A stretch of 61,644 bases of DNA from Photobacterium rosenbergii (GCF_003026455.1 NZ_PYMB01000024.1:1-61644); one strand, 5' to 3'. Shown: positions 16,565 through 25,803, counted from the stretch's first letter. Made by a program: numbers and translations. Notes: a model not told the origin generated them from the sequence alone.

Positions 16565-16819
16565 TATTAGTAACTCCTATGTATATAGCGTTACTAATCA
16601 TCCTGAATGAAGACTGAGCCGCAATGCATCATTCATTTCAATATGTAAAATACGAATAAGATATAATCAAAATTTATATTATTTTTGACTTTTAGCTGAC
16701 ACAAGTAAATAAAACCTTTTAAATCAATGGCATGAATGTGTTACCAATAACATTAAGCCGCTCCGGATGGGGGGATTTCATATATTGGATCAGCCAATAA
16801 ATTCTCAAATTTCATGCAT
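16565..16819. other. AT-rich intergenic region upstream of the lipoprotein
   Basis: About 250 AT-rich bases between the divergent-side lipoprotein start and the rplS terminator. It must hold the lipoprotein promoter, but I could not single out a convincing -35/-10 pair, and no gene is visible. Confidence 0.4.
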
Positions 16820-16849
16820 AAAAAAAGCCCACCTTGCGGTGGGCTTTTT
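16820..16849 (-). terminator. Terminator of the rpsP-rimM-trmD-rplS operon
   Basis: An 11-bp stem (16823-16833 with 16838-16848) and TTGC loop, followed on the minus strand by a T-run. A's and T's on both sides make it usable in either direction. Confidence 0.9.
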
Positions 16850-16874
16850 CATTAAACGTCTTACGCGTCGCGAA

Positions 16875-17228
16875 TTACTTAGAAGTAAGCTTCTCGCGGA
16901 TACGTGCAGATTTACCTGAACGCTCACGTAGGTAGTACAACTTGGCACGACGTACTGCACCACGACGTTTAACAGTAATGCTGTCAACGATTGGAGAGTG
17001 AGTTTGGAACGCACGCTCAACGCCTTCACCGTTCGAGATCTTACGAACAGTGAACGCAGAATGTAGACCACGGTTACGCTTAGCGATTACAACGCCTTCG
17101 AAAGCCTGTAGACGCTCGCGGTTACCTTCTTTTACCTTAACCTGAACAACAACAGTGTCACCTGGTGCGAATTCTGGTAGGTCATTTTTCATTTGCTCTT
17201 GCTCAAGAGCTTTGATGATATTACTCAT
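16875..17228 (-). CDS. rplS: 50S ribosomal protein L19
   Basis: L19 lies at the 30S-50S interface of the ribosome. The 117-residue product has the family length and sequence, including FAPGDTVVVQVKVKEG and KLYYLRERSGKSARI. It is the last gene of the rpsP-rimM-trmD-rplS operon and uses strongly biased codons, as highly expressed genes do. Confidence 0.98.
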   Translation of the reverse strand: MSNIIKALEQEQMKNDLPEFAPGDTVVVQVKVKEGNRERLQAFEGVVIAKRNRGLHSAFTVRKISNGEGVERAFQTHSPIVDSITVKRRGAVRRAKLYYLRERSGKSARIREKLTSK

Positions 17229-17265
17229 TTGGTATATACCCTAGAATAAACTGATACTAAATTAA

Positions 17266-18012
17266 TTAAATGCTTGCTTTATGTTCGCGGATAAACTCCG
17301 CCAGCAAGAATTCCTGATCGTCAGTCAGAGCTAGGTTTTCCAGGAGCTCTGGTCTTCTCAGCCAGGTTCGGCCCAGCGATTGTTTCAACCGCCAGCGGCT
17401 AATGTCCTTGTGGTTGCCAGACAACAAGACCTTAGGGACTTCCTGCCCGTCCAACACTTCAGGACGCGTATAATGAGGGCAATCTAGCAAACCATTGGCG
17501 AAAGAGTCTTCTTCCGCTGACGCAAAGTCACCCAGCACACCCGGTACAAACCGGACGACTGCATCGACCAAGGTCATGGCTGGCAGTTCGCCACCCGTCA
17601 GCACAAAATCGCCGATAGACCATTCTTCGTCTACCTCTTGTTGGATAATGCGCTCATCTACCCCTTCGTAGCGGCCACAGATAAGAATTAGATTCTCGTT
17701 CTGCGCCAACTCCTCAACACCCGCTTGATCAAGCTTACGGCCCTGAGGTGATAGGTAAATCACTTTAGCCTGGCCTTCAACGGATTGCTTGGCAGTGTGA
17801 ATGGCATCGCGCAAAGGCTGCACCATCATCAACATGCCTGGTCCGCCACCGTATGGTCGATCATCAACCGTCCGGTGTTTGTCGTGGGTAAAATCACGAG
17901 GATTCCACGTTTCCACTGACAAGAGGCCTTTTTTTACCGCCTGGCCTGTTACCCCAAAATTGGTAATGGCATTAAACATGTCAGGAAACAGGCTGATTAT
18001 GCCTACCTTCAT
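17266..18012 (-). CDS. trmD: tRNA (guanine-N1-)-methyltransferase TrmD
   Basis: TrmD methylates G37 next to the anticodon of several tRNAs with S-adenosylmethionine, preventing +1 frameshifting. The 248-residue product has the SPOUT trefoil-knot features: LSPQGRKLDQ, LICGRYEGVDERI and GDFVLTGGELPAM. It lies between rimM and rplS, as in other gammaproteobacteria. Confidence 0.98.
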   Translation of the reverse strand: MKVGIISLFPDMFNAITNFGVTGQAVKKGLLSVETWNPRDFTHDKHRTVDDRPYGGGPGMLMMVQPLRDAIHTAKQSVEGQAKVIYLSPQGRKLDQAGVEELAQNENLILICGRYEGVDERIIQQEVDEEWSIGDFVLTGGELPAMTLVDAVVRFVPGVLGDFASAEEDSFANGLLDCPHYTRPEVLDGQEVPKVLLSGNHKDISRWRLKQSLGRTWLRRPELLENLALTDDQEFLLAEFIREHKASI

Positions 18013-18033
18013 TTGTTCACCTATTACCGGGGA

Positions 18034-18582
18034 TTAAAATCCAGGATCCCAGTCAACTTCGATCCGCTGAGCAGTGCGATCAATCGACTTGATGACCTGC
18101 TCATCGAGGAACGGGATTAAACGTTCCTTCTGGCCAAAAGCATCCTTCAGGTTGGCTTTGACTACCAAGACGTCGTTGGAACCTGTTTCCAGGATGTCAG
18201 TGACTTTACCTAGGTCGTAACCTTCGGTAGTGACCACTGTCATTCCATACAACTCACGCCAGTAGAACTCGTCATCTGACAGTGCTGGTAGTTGTTCTGC
18301 CAAAACGTAGACTTCAGCATTAGTGAATTTCTGGGCATCCTCACGGATATCCAGACCTTCAAGCTTAGCGACTAACCCCTGACCATGGCGTTTCCACGAT
18401 TCAACGCGGAACTCCTTCCACTCACCCTTAACTTTGATAAACCAAGGCTGGTAGGAAAAAATGCTTTCAGCTTCTTCGGTGTAAGAAAAAACTTTGAGCC
18501 AACCCTTGATGCCATAAGTGGAACCAAGTTTGCCAACAATAATGCGGTCTTGTGTACTCATTGCTTCTCTATTACCTGACAT
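18034..18582 (-). CDS. rimM: 16S rRNA processing protein RimM
   Basis: RimM binds S19 and helps mature the 30S head domain. The 182-residue product has an N-terminal RimM beta-barrel (about 12-95, IIVGKLGSTYGIKGWLKV) and a C-terminal PRC barrel (about 105-180) ending IEVDWDPGF. ATG 18582 is used here; an in-frame ATG at 18561 with GAGAAG just before it is an alternative that would shorten the protein by 7 residues. Confidence 0.97.
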   Translation of the reverse strand: MSGNREAMSTQDRIIVGKLGSTYGIKGWLKVFSYTEEAESIFSYQPWFIKVKGEWKEFRVESWKRHGQGLVAKLEGLDIREDAQKFTNAEVYVLAEQLPALSDDEFYWRELYGMTVVTTEGYDLGKVTDILETGSNDVLVVKANLKDAFGQKERLIPFLDEQVIKSIDRTAQRIEVDWDPGF

Positions 18583-18587
18583 GCTAA

Positions 18588-18836
18588 TTAAGCCGCTTTA
18601 GCAGCGTCTTTGATTAGCTTAGCTGCGCGGTCAGACACAGTTGCGCCTAGACCAACCCAGTGGTTAACACGGTCAAGGTCAAGACGTAGACGTTCTTCCT
18701 GACCCTTAGCTAGCGGGTTGAAGAAACCAATTTTTTCAATGTTACGACCGTCGCGAGCAGCGCGAGAGTCAGCAACAACGATTTGATAGAATGGACGCTT
18801 CTTAGCGCCGTGACGTGCCAAACGAATGGTAACCAT
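18588..18836 (-). CDS. rpsP: 30S ribosomal protein S16
   Basis: S16 is an early-binding 30S assembly protein. The 82-residue product begins MVTIRLARHGAKKRPFYQIV, typical of the family. AAAGAGGA just upstream supplies the ribosome site. It heads the rpsP-rimM-trmD-rplS operon, five bases before rimM. Confidence 0.98.
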   Translation of the reverse strand: MVTIRLARHGAKKRPFYQIVVADSRAARDGRNIEKIGFFNPLAKGQEERLRLDLDRVNHWVGLGATVSDRAAKLIKDAAKAA

Positions 18837-18867
18837 ATCGTCCTCTTTGCATTACTGTAAATGAAAT

Positions 18868-18896
18868 CGGCCCCGCCAGGGATACTAACGGGGCCC
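18868..18896 (-). other. GC-rich hairpin upstream of rpsP
   Basis: A perfect 7-bp stem (18869-18875 with 18889-18895) lies 33 bases ahead of rpsP without a T-run after it on the minus strand. It may be a leader structure or a weak end to ffh transcripts. Confidence 0.3.
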
Positions 18897-19019
18897 GTGC
18901 CAAATTAAGCTCGGGAATTTTACTCTTTAAACTGACGAATGCAACCGCTTTAGCTAAATTTTCACCAGTTTAATTATGTTGACTTACCCAAGCTCAATGA
19001 TTTAGTGGAAGATTAACGC

Positions 19020-20393
19020 TTAGCGGCCGAACATTCCGCCCATGCCGCCGCCAGGCATCATGCCTTTCATGTTGCGCATCATATTCTTCATTCCGCCCTT
19101 CTGCATCTTCTTCATCATCTTCTGCATCTGGGTGAACTGCTTGAGCAGGCGATTGACATCCTGGACCTGAGTACCAGAACCCAAGGCGATACGCTTCTTG
19201 CGCGAGCCTTTGATAAGCTCAGGGCGCTCACGCTCTTTCGGCGTCATTGAGTTAATGATCGCTTCCATCTGGTTGAACATCTTATCGTCAACCTGATCTT
19301 TGACATTCTCAGGTAGCTGCGACATACCCGGCAGCTTGTCCATCATGCCCATCATGCCGCCCATGCTCTTCATCTGCTGCAGCTGGCCACGGAAGTCTTC
19401 TAGGTCAAAGCCCTTCTTCTCTTTGAACTTCTTCGCAAGCTTTTCGGCTTTTTCCTTATCGACGTTACGCTCTAGATCTTCGATCAGAGACAGTACGTCA
19501 CCCATACCAAGGATACGTGAAGCCACACGGTCTGGGTGGAATGGTTCTAGGGCATCGGTCTTCTCACCAATACCTAGGAATTTAATTGGCTTGCCAGTGA
19601 TATGACGCACAGATAGCGCAGCACCACCACGGGCATCACCATCGACCTTGGTCAGGATCACACCGGTCAGCGGCAGCGCTTCGTCGAAGGCTTTTGCTGT
19701 GTTGGCGGCATCTTGACCCGTCATGGCATCAACCACGAATAGGGTTTCGACTGGGTTGATTGCCTTATGGACATCCTTGATTTCGTCCATCATCTCGCTG
19801 TCGACGTGCAGGCGACCCGCGGTATCGACAATCAGGACATCGTAGAATTTCAGCTTGGCTTCAGCGTGCGCGGCAGTAACGATATCTACCGGCTTCTGGT
19901 CTGGTGTCGACGGGAAGAAGTCAACACCCAAGTCATTGGCTAGGGTTTCTAGCTGTTTGATCGCCGCTGGACGGTATACGTCGGCAGAAACAACCATGAC
20001 TTTCTTTTTCTGTCGCTCTTTAAGCAGCTTACTCAGCTTACCGACACTGGTGGTTTTACCGGCACCCTGCAAACCGGCCATCAAGATAACCGCTGGCGGC
20101 TGGCTGGCGAGGTTCAGGTCTTCATTACCTTCACCCATGACCGCTTCAAGCTCAGCTTGAACGATCTTGATAAATTCCTGGCCCGGAGTCAGGCTCTTCG
20201 ATACTTCGGTACCAACCGCACGTTCCTTGACGCGCTTGACGAAGTCACGGACAACAGGAAGCGCAACATCAGCCTCGAGTAACGCCATACGTACTTCACG
20301 CAGCGTATCCTTGATGTTGTCGTCCGTCAGGCGGCCGCGGCCACTGACATTCTTAAGCGTTCGCGATAAACGCTCCGTTAAATTTTCGAACAT
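19020..20393 (-). CDS. ffh: Signal recognition particle protein Ffh
   Basis: Ffh is the GTPase of the signal recognition particle; with 4.5S RNA it targets inner-membrane proteins to FtsY and the translocon. The 457-residue product has an N domain (1-85), a G domain with GLQGAGKTT near residues 105-113, DTAGR and TKVDG, and a Met-rich M domain (about 300-457) ending in Met/Gly repeats that bind signal sequences. It starts at 20393, divergent from ypjD. Confidence 0.98.
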   Translation of the reverse strand: MFENLTERLSRTLKNVSGRGRLTDDNIKDTLREVRMALLEADVALPVVRDFVKRVKERAVGTEVSKSLTPGQEFIKIVQAELEAVMGEGNEDLNLASQPPAVILMAGLQGAGKTTSVGKLSKLLKERQKKKVMVVSADVYRPAAIKQLETLANDLGVDFFPSTPDQKPVDIVTAAHAEAKLKFYDVLIVDTAGRLHVDSEMMDEIKDVHKAINPVETLFVVDAMTGQDAANTAKAFDEALPLTGVILTKVDGDARGGAALSVRHITGKPIKFLGIGEKTDALEPFHPDRVASRILGMGDVLSLIEDLERNVDKEKAEKLAKKFKEKKGFDLEDFRGQLQQMKSMGGMMGMMDKLPGMSQLPENVKDQVDDKMFNQMEAIINSMTPKERERPELIKGSRKKRIALGSGTQVQDVNRLLKQFTQMQKMMKKMQKGGMKNMMRNMKGMMPGGGMGGMFGR

Positions 20394-20603
20394 GTGCTAC
20401 TCGCTCGTTACGCAACTAATCGATATGATCTGGCTAGTATAACGCAATCCTTACCCTGCTTTCATGCCCTGACGGACACTTTCACTGTGATATAGCCTGA
20501 TAAAACGGCTTCAGTAGGCCATTGATCTCGCTTTATCATGGCGAGAGGGCGGCTAGCAAGGTATAATTGCGAACTCTTACCATCTTAAATAGTTAAGTTT
20601 ACT

Positions 20604-21401
20604 ATGGATATGTTGATTGCCGTCATAGCGGCATGCCTTTACTTTCTTGCCCTTGGGCTGGTTGTACCGGGCCTTACCAACAGCAATGGCATCAAGACCA
20701 AACCGGTCTTTGTGTTTGCTGTGGCCGCTATTGCCCTGCATATCCTGCTGCTCAAAGATCTCATTCTGGGTGGACAGGGACAAAACCTCAGTATTTTGAA
20801 CGTGGCTTCACTGATCAGCTTGCTGATTGCGGCCATTACAACCGGTGCCATGCTAAAAATGCGGGTCTGGTTCCTGCTACCAGTGGTCTACAGCTTTGCT
20901 GCGATTAACCTCACAGCAGCGACATTCCTACCAGGTGCATTCATTACCCACCTGGAAACCCATCCAGAAGTGCTCTTACATATCTCGCTGGCCCTGTTCT
21001 CCTACTCAACCCTGATGATTGCAACCTTATACGCAATTCAGTTGGCTTGGTTGGATCACAAGCTTAAGAATAAAAAGAGCCTGCTGATAAACCCGAACAT
21101 TCCTCCTTTAATGATGGTCGAACGGCAACTTTTCAAGATCATTTTGGTCGGTAATTCACTGTTGACTGTCACCTTGGTGACCGGATTTATCTTTATTCAA
21201 GATATGCTGGCTCAAGGCAAAACCCACAAGGCCGTCTTCTCGCTGTTAGCGTGGTGTGTCTATTCTGTGCTGCTGTGGGGACATTACCAGAAAGGTTGGC
21301 GTGGACGCCGGGTTGTCTGGTTCAGTATGGTAGGTGCCTTCCTCTTGACGCTGGCCTATTTTGGCAGCCGCTTCGTCAAAGAAATCATTATTGGGGCATA
21401 A
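20604..21401 (+). CDS. ypjD: Inner-membrane protein YpjD (CcsA-like)
   Basis: A 265-residue polytopic membrane protein of the YpjD family, which shares the cytochrome c assembly (CcsA) fold, with about eight hydrophobic segments and the conserved HPEVLLHISLALFSYSTLMIA and LLWGHYQKGWRG regions. A TATAAT lies at 20562-20567. It precedes corB by 77 bases, the same ypjD-corB order as in E. coli, where the pair is linked to divalent-cation handling. Heme transport is suggested by the fold but not shown. Confidence 0.88.
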   Translation: MDMLIAVIAACLYFLALGLVVPGLTNSNGIKTKPVFVFAVAAIALHILLLKDLILGGQGQNLSILNVASLISLLIAAITTGAMLKMRVWFLLPVVYSFAAINLTAATFLPGAFITHLETHPEVLLHISLALFSYSTLMIATLYAIQLAWLDHKLKNKKSLLINPNIPPLMMVERQLFKIILVGNSLLTVTLVTGFIFIQDMLAQGKTHKAVFSLLAWCVYSVLLWGHYQKGWRGRRVVWFSMVGAFLLTLAYFGSRFVKEIIIGA

Positions 21402-21478
21402 ATCCTTGCCCCATTCATTGACACCCAGTGCGTCTGGGTACAAAGTTCAAGTAACAGAAACGTTAAGGAAATAGGTTT

Positions 21479-22756
21479 TTGGACGATATATCCACGGGGA
21501 TTCTATTCTCTCTCCTGATATTGCTTCTTGTTATTTCCGGATATTTTTCCGGCTCTGAAACCGGGATGATGTCTCTCAATCGCTATAAGCTGAGACATCT
21601 GGCCAACCAGGGACACCGGGGGGCCAAGCGGGTCGAGAAGCTCCTTTCGCGCCCAGACAGGCTAATCGGCCTGATCCTGATCGGTAATAACCTCGTCAAC
21701 ATTCTCGCTTCGGCTATCGCGACCATTCTTGGTATGCGCCTCTATGGTGATATGGGTGTGGCCATTGCCACTGGTGCCCTAACCTTGGTGGTCTTGGTCT
21801 TTGCTGAGGTAACGCCGAAGACCCTCGCGACCCTCTATCCGGAGCGGATCTCCTTTGCTAGCAGTATCGTTCTGAAGTTGCTGATGAAGCTGCTTTATCC
21901 GCTAGTTTGGTTTGTTAACGGTATCACCAACGGCTTCCTGCTGTTGCTTGGCCTGCGTGTTGATAAATCCAATGACGGCAAACTTAGCTCGGATGAATTA
22001 CGCACGGTTGTGAATGAGGCCGGAGGCCTTATCCCGAGGCGCCACCAAGACATGTTGCTATCGATCCTCGACTTGGAAAATGTCACCGTGGAAGATTTGA
22101 TGGTACCGCGCAACGAGATCGCTGCTATCAACGTCAATGATGACTGGAAGTCGATCGTGCGCCAGCTCAGCCACTCGGCCCACGGCCGTATTGTGCTCTA
22201 CCGCGATACCATCGATGAGGTGGTCGGTATGCTTCGGGTACGTGAAGCCTACCGCCTGATGATGGATAAGAATGACTTCAGTAAAGAAAACCTGCTGCGC
22301 GCAGCAGATGAAGTGTACTTTATTCCGGAAGGGACACCGCTCAATATCCAGCTACTGAAGTTCCAACGCAACAAAGAGCGTATTGGCCTAATTGTTGATG
22401 AGTATGGCGATATCCAGGGCCTGATCACCCTCGAAGATATCTTGGAAGAAATTGTTGGTGAGTTCACCACATCAATCAGCCCGACCTTGGCCGAGGAAAT
22501 TACCCCGCAGCCAGACGGTAGCCTAATGATCGAAGGCAGTGCCAATATCCGCGATTTGAACAAGAGCCTCAACTGGGGACTGCCAACAGATGGCCCTCGT
22601 ACCCTCAATGGTTTGATCCTAGAGCACCTTGAAGACATCCCCGATAGCCAGTTGAGTATTGAGGTAGCCGGTTACCAGATGGAAATCATCGAAGTCTCCG
22701 ACAATATGATTAAGCAAGTACGGGTACTGCCCAACCAGCTTAAGAAAACAGGCTGA
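21479..22756 (+). CDS. corB: CNNM/CorB-family transporter-associated protein
   Basis: A 425-residue inner-membrane protein: N-terminal CNNM membrane domain (about 1-190), a pair of CBS domains (about 205-330), and a C-terminal CorC/HlyC domain (about 340-420). CorB-like proteins are implicated in Mg2+/Co2+ efflux. The frame opens at TTG 21479 with AAGGAAATAGG ahead of it; no upstream ATG is in frame, so TTG is the probable start. Upstream ypjD is in the same direction. Confidence 0.88.
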   Translation: MDDISTGILFSLLILLLVISGYFSGSETGMMSLNRYKLRHLANQGHRGAKRVEKLLSRPDRLIGLILIGNNLVNILASAIATILGMRLYGDMGVAIATGALTLVVLVFAEVTPKTLATLYPERISFASSIVLKLLMKLLYPLVWFVNGITNGFLLLLGLRVDKSNDGKLSSDELRTVVNEAGGLIPRRHQDMLLSILDLENVTVEDLMVPRNEIAAINVNDDWKSIVRQLSHSAHGRIVLYRDTIDEVVGMLRVREAYRLMMDKNDFSKENLLRAADEVYFIPEGTPLNIQLLKFQRNKERIGLIVDEYGDIQGLITLEDILEEIVGEFTTSISPTLAEEITPQPDGSLMIEGSANIRDLNKSLNWGLPTDGPRTLNGLILEHLEDIPDSQLSIEVAGYQMEIIEVSDNMIKQVRVLPNQLKKTG

Positions 22757-22788
22757 TCCTACCTTGCCAACAACCCTTTCAATATAAC

Positions 22789-22813
22789 AAAGCCGGCAGT
22801 CGCCGGCTTTTTC
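22789..22813. terminator. Bidirectional terminator between corB and luxS
   Basis: A 9-bp GC-rich stem (22789-22797 with 22802-22810) followed by T's and preceded by A's, between convergent genes. Confidence 0.85.
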
Positions 22814-22851
22814 ATGTCTAGCTCATCGCTAGCGGTTCGTCTCAGCGTGAG

Positions 22852-23370
22852 TTACTTGACGCTAAGTTCCTGAAGCATAGATTCAGGCAACGCCAACTCA
22901 TCATTCTGGTTGACCGCAATACCCTGCTCAAGGATATGGCGGGCAATTTCCTTAGCATCATCTAGCGAGTGCATAGTGAAAGTACCGCACTGGTACTCAT
23001 TCAGCTCAGGGATCTTGTCCTGTGACTCAACCTTAAGCACATCTTCCATTGCAGCAGTCCAGCTGTCGGCAACCTGCTGCTCACTAGGCGTACCAATCAG
23101 GCTCATATAGAAACCTGTACGGCACCCCATTGGTGAGATATCGATGATTTCTACCTGATCGGAATTGAGGTGATTACGCATGAACCCTGCATAGAGGTGC
23201 TCCAGAGTATGGATCCCACGCTCACTCAGGATATCTGCATTCGGACGGCAGAAGCGTAGGTCGAAAACCGTAATGGTATCGCCTTTCGGGGTTTGCATGG
23301 TTTTTGCTACCCGTACAGCCGGTGCATGCATGCGGGTATGGTCAACGGTGAAACTGTCTAATAGTGGCAT
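22852..23370 (-). CDS. luxS: S-ribosylhomocysteine lyase LuxS (AI-2 synthase)
   Basis: LuxS cleaves S-ribosylhomocysteine to homocysteine and the precursor of autoinducer-2. The 172-residue product starts MPLLDSFTVDHTRM at ATG 23370, behind AAGGAG/AGGAAG sites; the open frame continues 29 codons further upstream, but that part is not LuxS-like. The Fe/Zn ligands are His54 and His58 (HTLEH) and Cys128, with catalytic Cys83 in MGCRTGFYM and Glu57. The interval to gshA contains a transglycosylase-like gene and a MicA-like RNA. Confidence 0.98.
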   Translation of the reverse strand: MPLLDSFTVDHTRMHAPAVRVAKTMQTPKGDTITVFDLRFCRPNADILSERGIHTLEHLYAGFMRNHLNSDQVEIIDISPMGCRTGFYMSLIGTPSEQQVADSWTAAMEDVLKVESQDKIPELNEYQCGTFTMHSLDDAKEIARHILEQGIAVNQNDELALPESMLQELSVK

Positions 23371-23496
23371 TGCTTCCTTACTCCTTGGCCTAGTTACGGG
23401 GATAACTAACCGCCCGCAACTTAGAATCGTATTAAAAGTTATATCACACCGCGGCAACCCAGCAAGTGGGTTTTCTGATCGCCTAATGCTCTGGGG

Positions 23497-24099
23497 TTAG
23501 AACGGCCACCAGCTGCGGTTATCTTCCAGCTCCTGACGGCACTGCTTGAGCTGCCAACCATAATCCTTGGCTTGCTGCTCGACCCGACGGGATACCCTCA
23601 GCAAGGTCGGCTTCGACTTGTAGGTCCCGCGGCGATAACCTCCACGGCCATCATGATAAGCAAGGTATTGGTTGTAGGCATCCCACTTGGAGATCCCTAG
23701 TTGGCGCTGGGTTTCATGGGTATACCAACCAATAAACATCAGAGAATCAGCAAAATTGGTTCGCGAGCCGCCATTGCCTGTCGCTTTCTGGTAATCAGAC
23801 CAAGCAGGATCCTGCGCTTGGGCATAACCATAGGCACTACTCACCCGTCCCCATGGGATAAAGCCCAATACATAGTTCTTGGGAGGCCTGGCATCATGAC
23901 GATAGCTACTTTCCTGTTTCACAAACGCCATGGCAACTTGCATTGGTGTACCCCATTCATCTTCCATATCCAGAGCGGCTTCGTACCATTTCGGGTACTC
24001 ACGGAAGATATTGCAGAGGTTGTTATGATCTTTAGGAGGAGGCGTCGCACAGCCTGAAAGAATAATAGCGCTAAAAAAAATCAGCGCTATCCGCGACAT
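23497..24099 (-). CDS. Lytic transglycosylase-like (SLT domain) lipoprotein
   Basis: A predicted envelope lipoprotein of 200 residues with an SLT-type lysozyme-like domain (about 40-150): FVKQESSYRHDARPP holds the probable catalytic Glu, with SAYGYAQAQDPAWSDY and the YLAYHDGRGGYRRGTY segment. From ATG 24099 (MSRIALIFF) the signal peptide ends LSGC. An in-frame ATG at 24132 would add 11 residues that are not signal-like and would run into the -35 of the micA promoter, so 24099 is preferred. It probably trims peptidoglycan; no closer assignment. Confidence 0.85.
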   Translation of the reverse strand: MSRIALIFFSAIILSGCATPPPKDHNNLCNIFREYPKWYEAALDMEDEWGTPMQVAMAFVKQESSYRHDARPPKNYVLGFIPWGRVSSAYGYAQAQDPAWSDYQKATGNGGSRTNFADSLMFIGWYTHETQRQLGISKWDAYNQYLAYHDGRGGYRRGTYKSKPTLLRVSRRVEQQAKDYGWQLKQCRQELEDNRSWWPF

Positions 24100-24132
24100 A
24101 GTAGATTTTGCAGCCTTCGAATGGGCAAACAT

Positions 24133-24160
24133 GGAACTTCACGCCGTCCTTGTGGTCAGA
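24133..24160 (+). promoter_or_regulatory. Sigma-E promoter of the MicA-like RNA
   Basis: GGAACTT (24133-24139) and TCAGA (24156-24160) are separated by 16 bases, an essentially perfect RpoE promoter. A start site 6-8 bases downstream (24166-24168) falls at the first base of the predicted RNA. Confidence 0.8.
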
Positions 24161-24166
24161 ATATAT

Positions 24167-24239
24167 GATGGCAGCCAAGCGCTGCTATCATCCCTGCGAA
24201 ATGAATTATCGGGCAGCAAGGTCGCTGCCCTCTTTTTTT
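24167..24239 (+). ncRNA. micA: MicA-like sigma-E-dependent small RNA
   Basis: A 73-base plus-strand transcript is predicted from the sigma-E promoter to a strong intrinsic terminator (stem 24211-24217 with 24224-24230, T7 at 24233-24239). An upstream hairpin spans 24165-24191. The segment TATCATCCCTG (24186-24196) and a following ATGAATT match, as I recall them, the same stretch of E. coli MicA, which is 72 bases long, sigma-E-driven, and also sits between luxS and gshA. In E. coli MicA with Hfq represses outer membrane protein mRNAs such as ompA. The 5' seed differs here, so targets may differ. Position, promoter and ending agree; the assignment is still by eye. Confidence 0.75.
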
Positions 24240-25803
24240 ATTTTATATCAGCGAAATACGCATCAAGAAACGCATCAAAAGACAGTTCATCACTGTTTTC
24301 GATCTGCTGCTGGCGATCCACCGATGCTACCGCTTCCTGTTCAAACACATCCTCTGAGTAGAACTGGTACTGGCGATCATTTAGGCCATTAGCATGTTCG
24401 GTTGCCAAGTTTTCACCTACAGAACCAATACCATTTTGCGCCCTGATTGCATCAAGCAACTGTGCCGATAGCGTCAATTCCGGTTGTTCAATCCACGTCT
24501 GCAGACGAGCCAGTGTTTCTTGGTAAACAGCGTTACCTGCAGCAGCATCCATAGCCTTGGCCACATCAGCCAACTCGCCAAAGACTCGGGTACCCCAGTC
24601 TTGTACTGACAAGCGTTCGCCGTTACAGCCAATCTTGAGCATCAGATCTGGATTACGACCATCAAGTACCACACGGTTCCAGTTATCTCGCCAGCATTCC
24701 AGTTCGGCATCATCCATCGAAGCCGATGGTGACAGCACCGCCCAAGTTAAGAACATATCCAAGAAACGTACCTGATCGGCAGTGATACCAATTGGGCTGA
24801 ATGGGTTCACATCCAATGAACGCACTTCGATATATTCCACCCCGCCACGGCTCAAGGCTTCAGACGGCTTCTCGCCGCTTTGCGCCACGCGCTTAGGACG
24901 GATTGGTGCATACAGCTCGTTTTCGATCTGCAGTACGTTGTCGTTTAACTGGCGGTATTCACCGTCCACTTTAACGCCGATCTTGGCAAACTCTGCCGAC
25001 GGGGTACGGATAGCCTTTCTTAGGCCATCAAGATACTGATCCAAGCCATTGAACCCGATCTTAAGCGAGCTCTGTTCATGGTTGGTATAACCCAAGTCAC
25101 TCAAGCGCAACGCAGTTGCGTTTGGCAAGAAGTAGGTACCACAGCCGATCTTTTCAAAATCCAGCTTGGATTCGGTATTCTCAAGGAAAGATCCGCACAG
25201 CGCAGGGGATGCACCGAACAGGTATGGGATCAACCAACCAAAACGGTAGTAGTTCCGGATCAAACCGAAATAGGCATCAGAAACCGCATCTTGGCGGGCC
25301 TGCTCTGATTGCTCACCGAACAATGCATCCCAGAATGTTTCTGGGAAGGAAAAGTTGAAGTGTACCCCGGAAATGACCTGCATAATGCTGCCATAACGGC
25401 GCTTGAGGCCCTCGCGGTACAGGGTTTTCATTCGGCCACTGTTCGAACTACCATACTGGGCCAAGGTGATCTCATCTTGATCCCCCACCACACACGGCAT
25501 AGACATCGGCCAGAGCTTTTCGTCACCCAGCTTGCTGTAGGTAAACTGATGAATATCACTTAGCTGTGACAGCAAGTGATCGACATCCTGAGATACAGGC
25601 GTAATAAACTCCAGCAATGGCTCAGCAAAATCTGTCGTGACCCATTTGTTGGTCAACGCCGATCCCAGCGCTGCCGGGTGAGGTTCACCAGATAGCTTTC
25701 CGTTAGGGGTAATACGCAGGGCTTCACGCTCAAGACCTCGCCCTAGTTGGGTCAGGGCATCAGGATTAGCCGCAACTTTTAGCAGCCTTTGTGAAAAATC
25801 CAT
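24238..25803 (-). CDS. gshA: Glutamate-cysteine ligase
   Basis: GshA joins glutamate and cysteine with ATP in the first step of glutathione synthesis. The 521-residue product from ATG 25803 begins MDFSQRLLKVAANP and has the proteobacterial type 1 GshA features: LGRGLEREALRI, VISGVHFNFSFP and EVRSLDVNPFSPIGI. A TTG 5 codons upstream is in frame but less likely. Its stop abuts the T-run of the MicA-like RNA, so the two transcripts meet tail to tail. Confidence 0.97.
   Translation of the reverse strand: MDFSQRLLKVAANPDALTQLGRGLEREALRITPNGKLSGEPHPAALGSALTNKWVTTDFAEPLLEFITPVSQDVDHLLSQLSDIHQFTYSKLGDEKLWPMSMPCVVGDQDEITLAQYGSSNSGRMKTLYREGLKRRYGSIMQVISGVHFNFSFPETFWDALFGEQSEQARQDAVSDAYFGLIRNYYRFGWLIPYLFGASPALCGSFLENTESKLDFEKIGCGTYFLPNATALRLSDLGYTNHEQSSLKIGFNGLDQYLDGLRKAIRTPSAEFAKIGVKVDGEYRQLNDNVLQIENELYAPIRPKRVAQSGEKPSEALSRGGVEYIEVRSLDVNPFSPIGITADQVRFLDMFLTWAVLSPSASMDDAELECWRDNWNRVVLDGRNPDLMLKIGCNGERLSVQDWGTRVFGELADVAKAMDAAAGNAVYQETLARLQTWIEQPELTLSAQLLDAIRAQNGIGSVGENLATEHANGLNDRQYQFYSEDVFEQEAVASVDRQQQIENSDELSFDAFLDAYFADIK

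Noticed and set aside
23371..23457. 29-residue N-terminal extension of LuxS
   Set aside because: LuxS proteins begin MPLLDSFTVDH, and good ribosome sites precede that ATG.
24108..24392. Plus-strand open frames of 76-94 codons over the gshA end
   Set aside because: They run antisense to gshA; the interval is better explained by the MicA-like RNA and its terminator.
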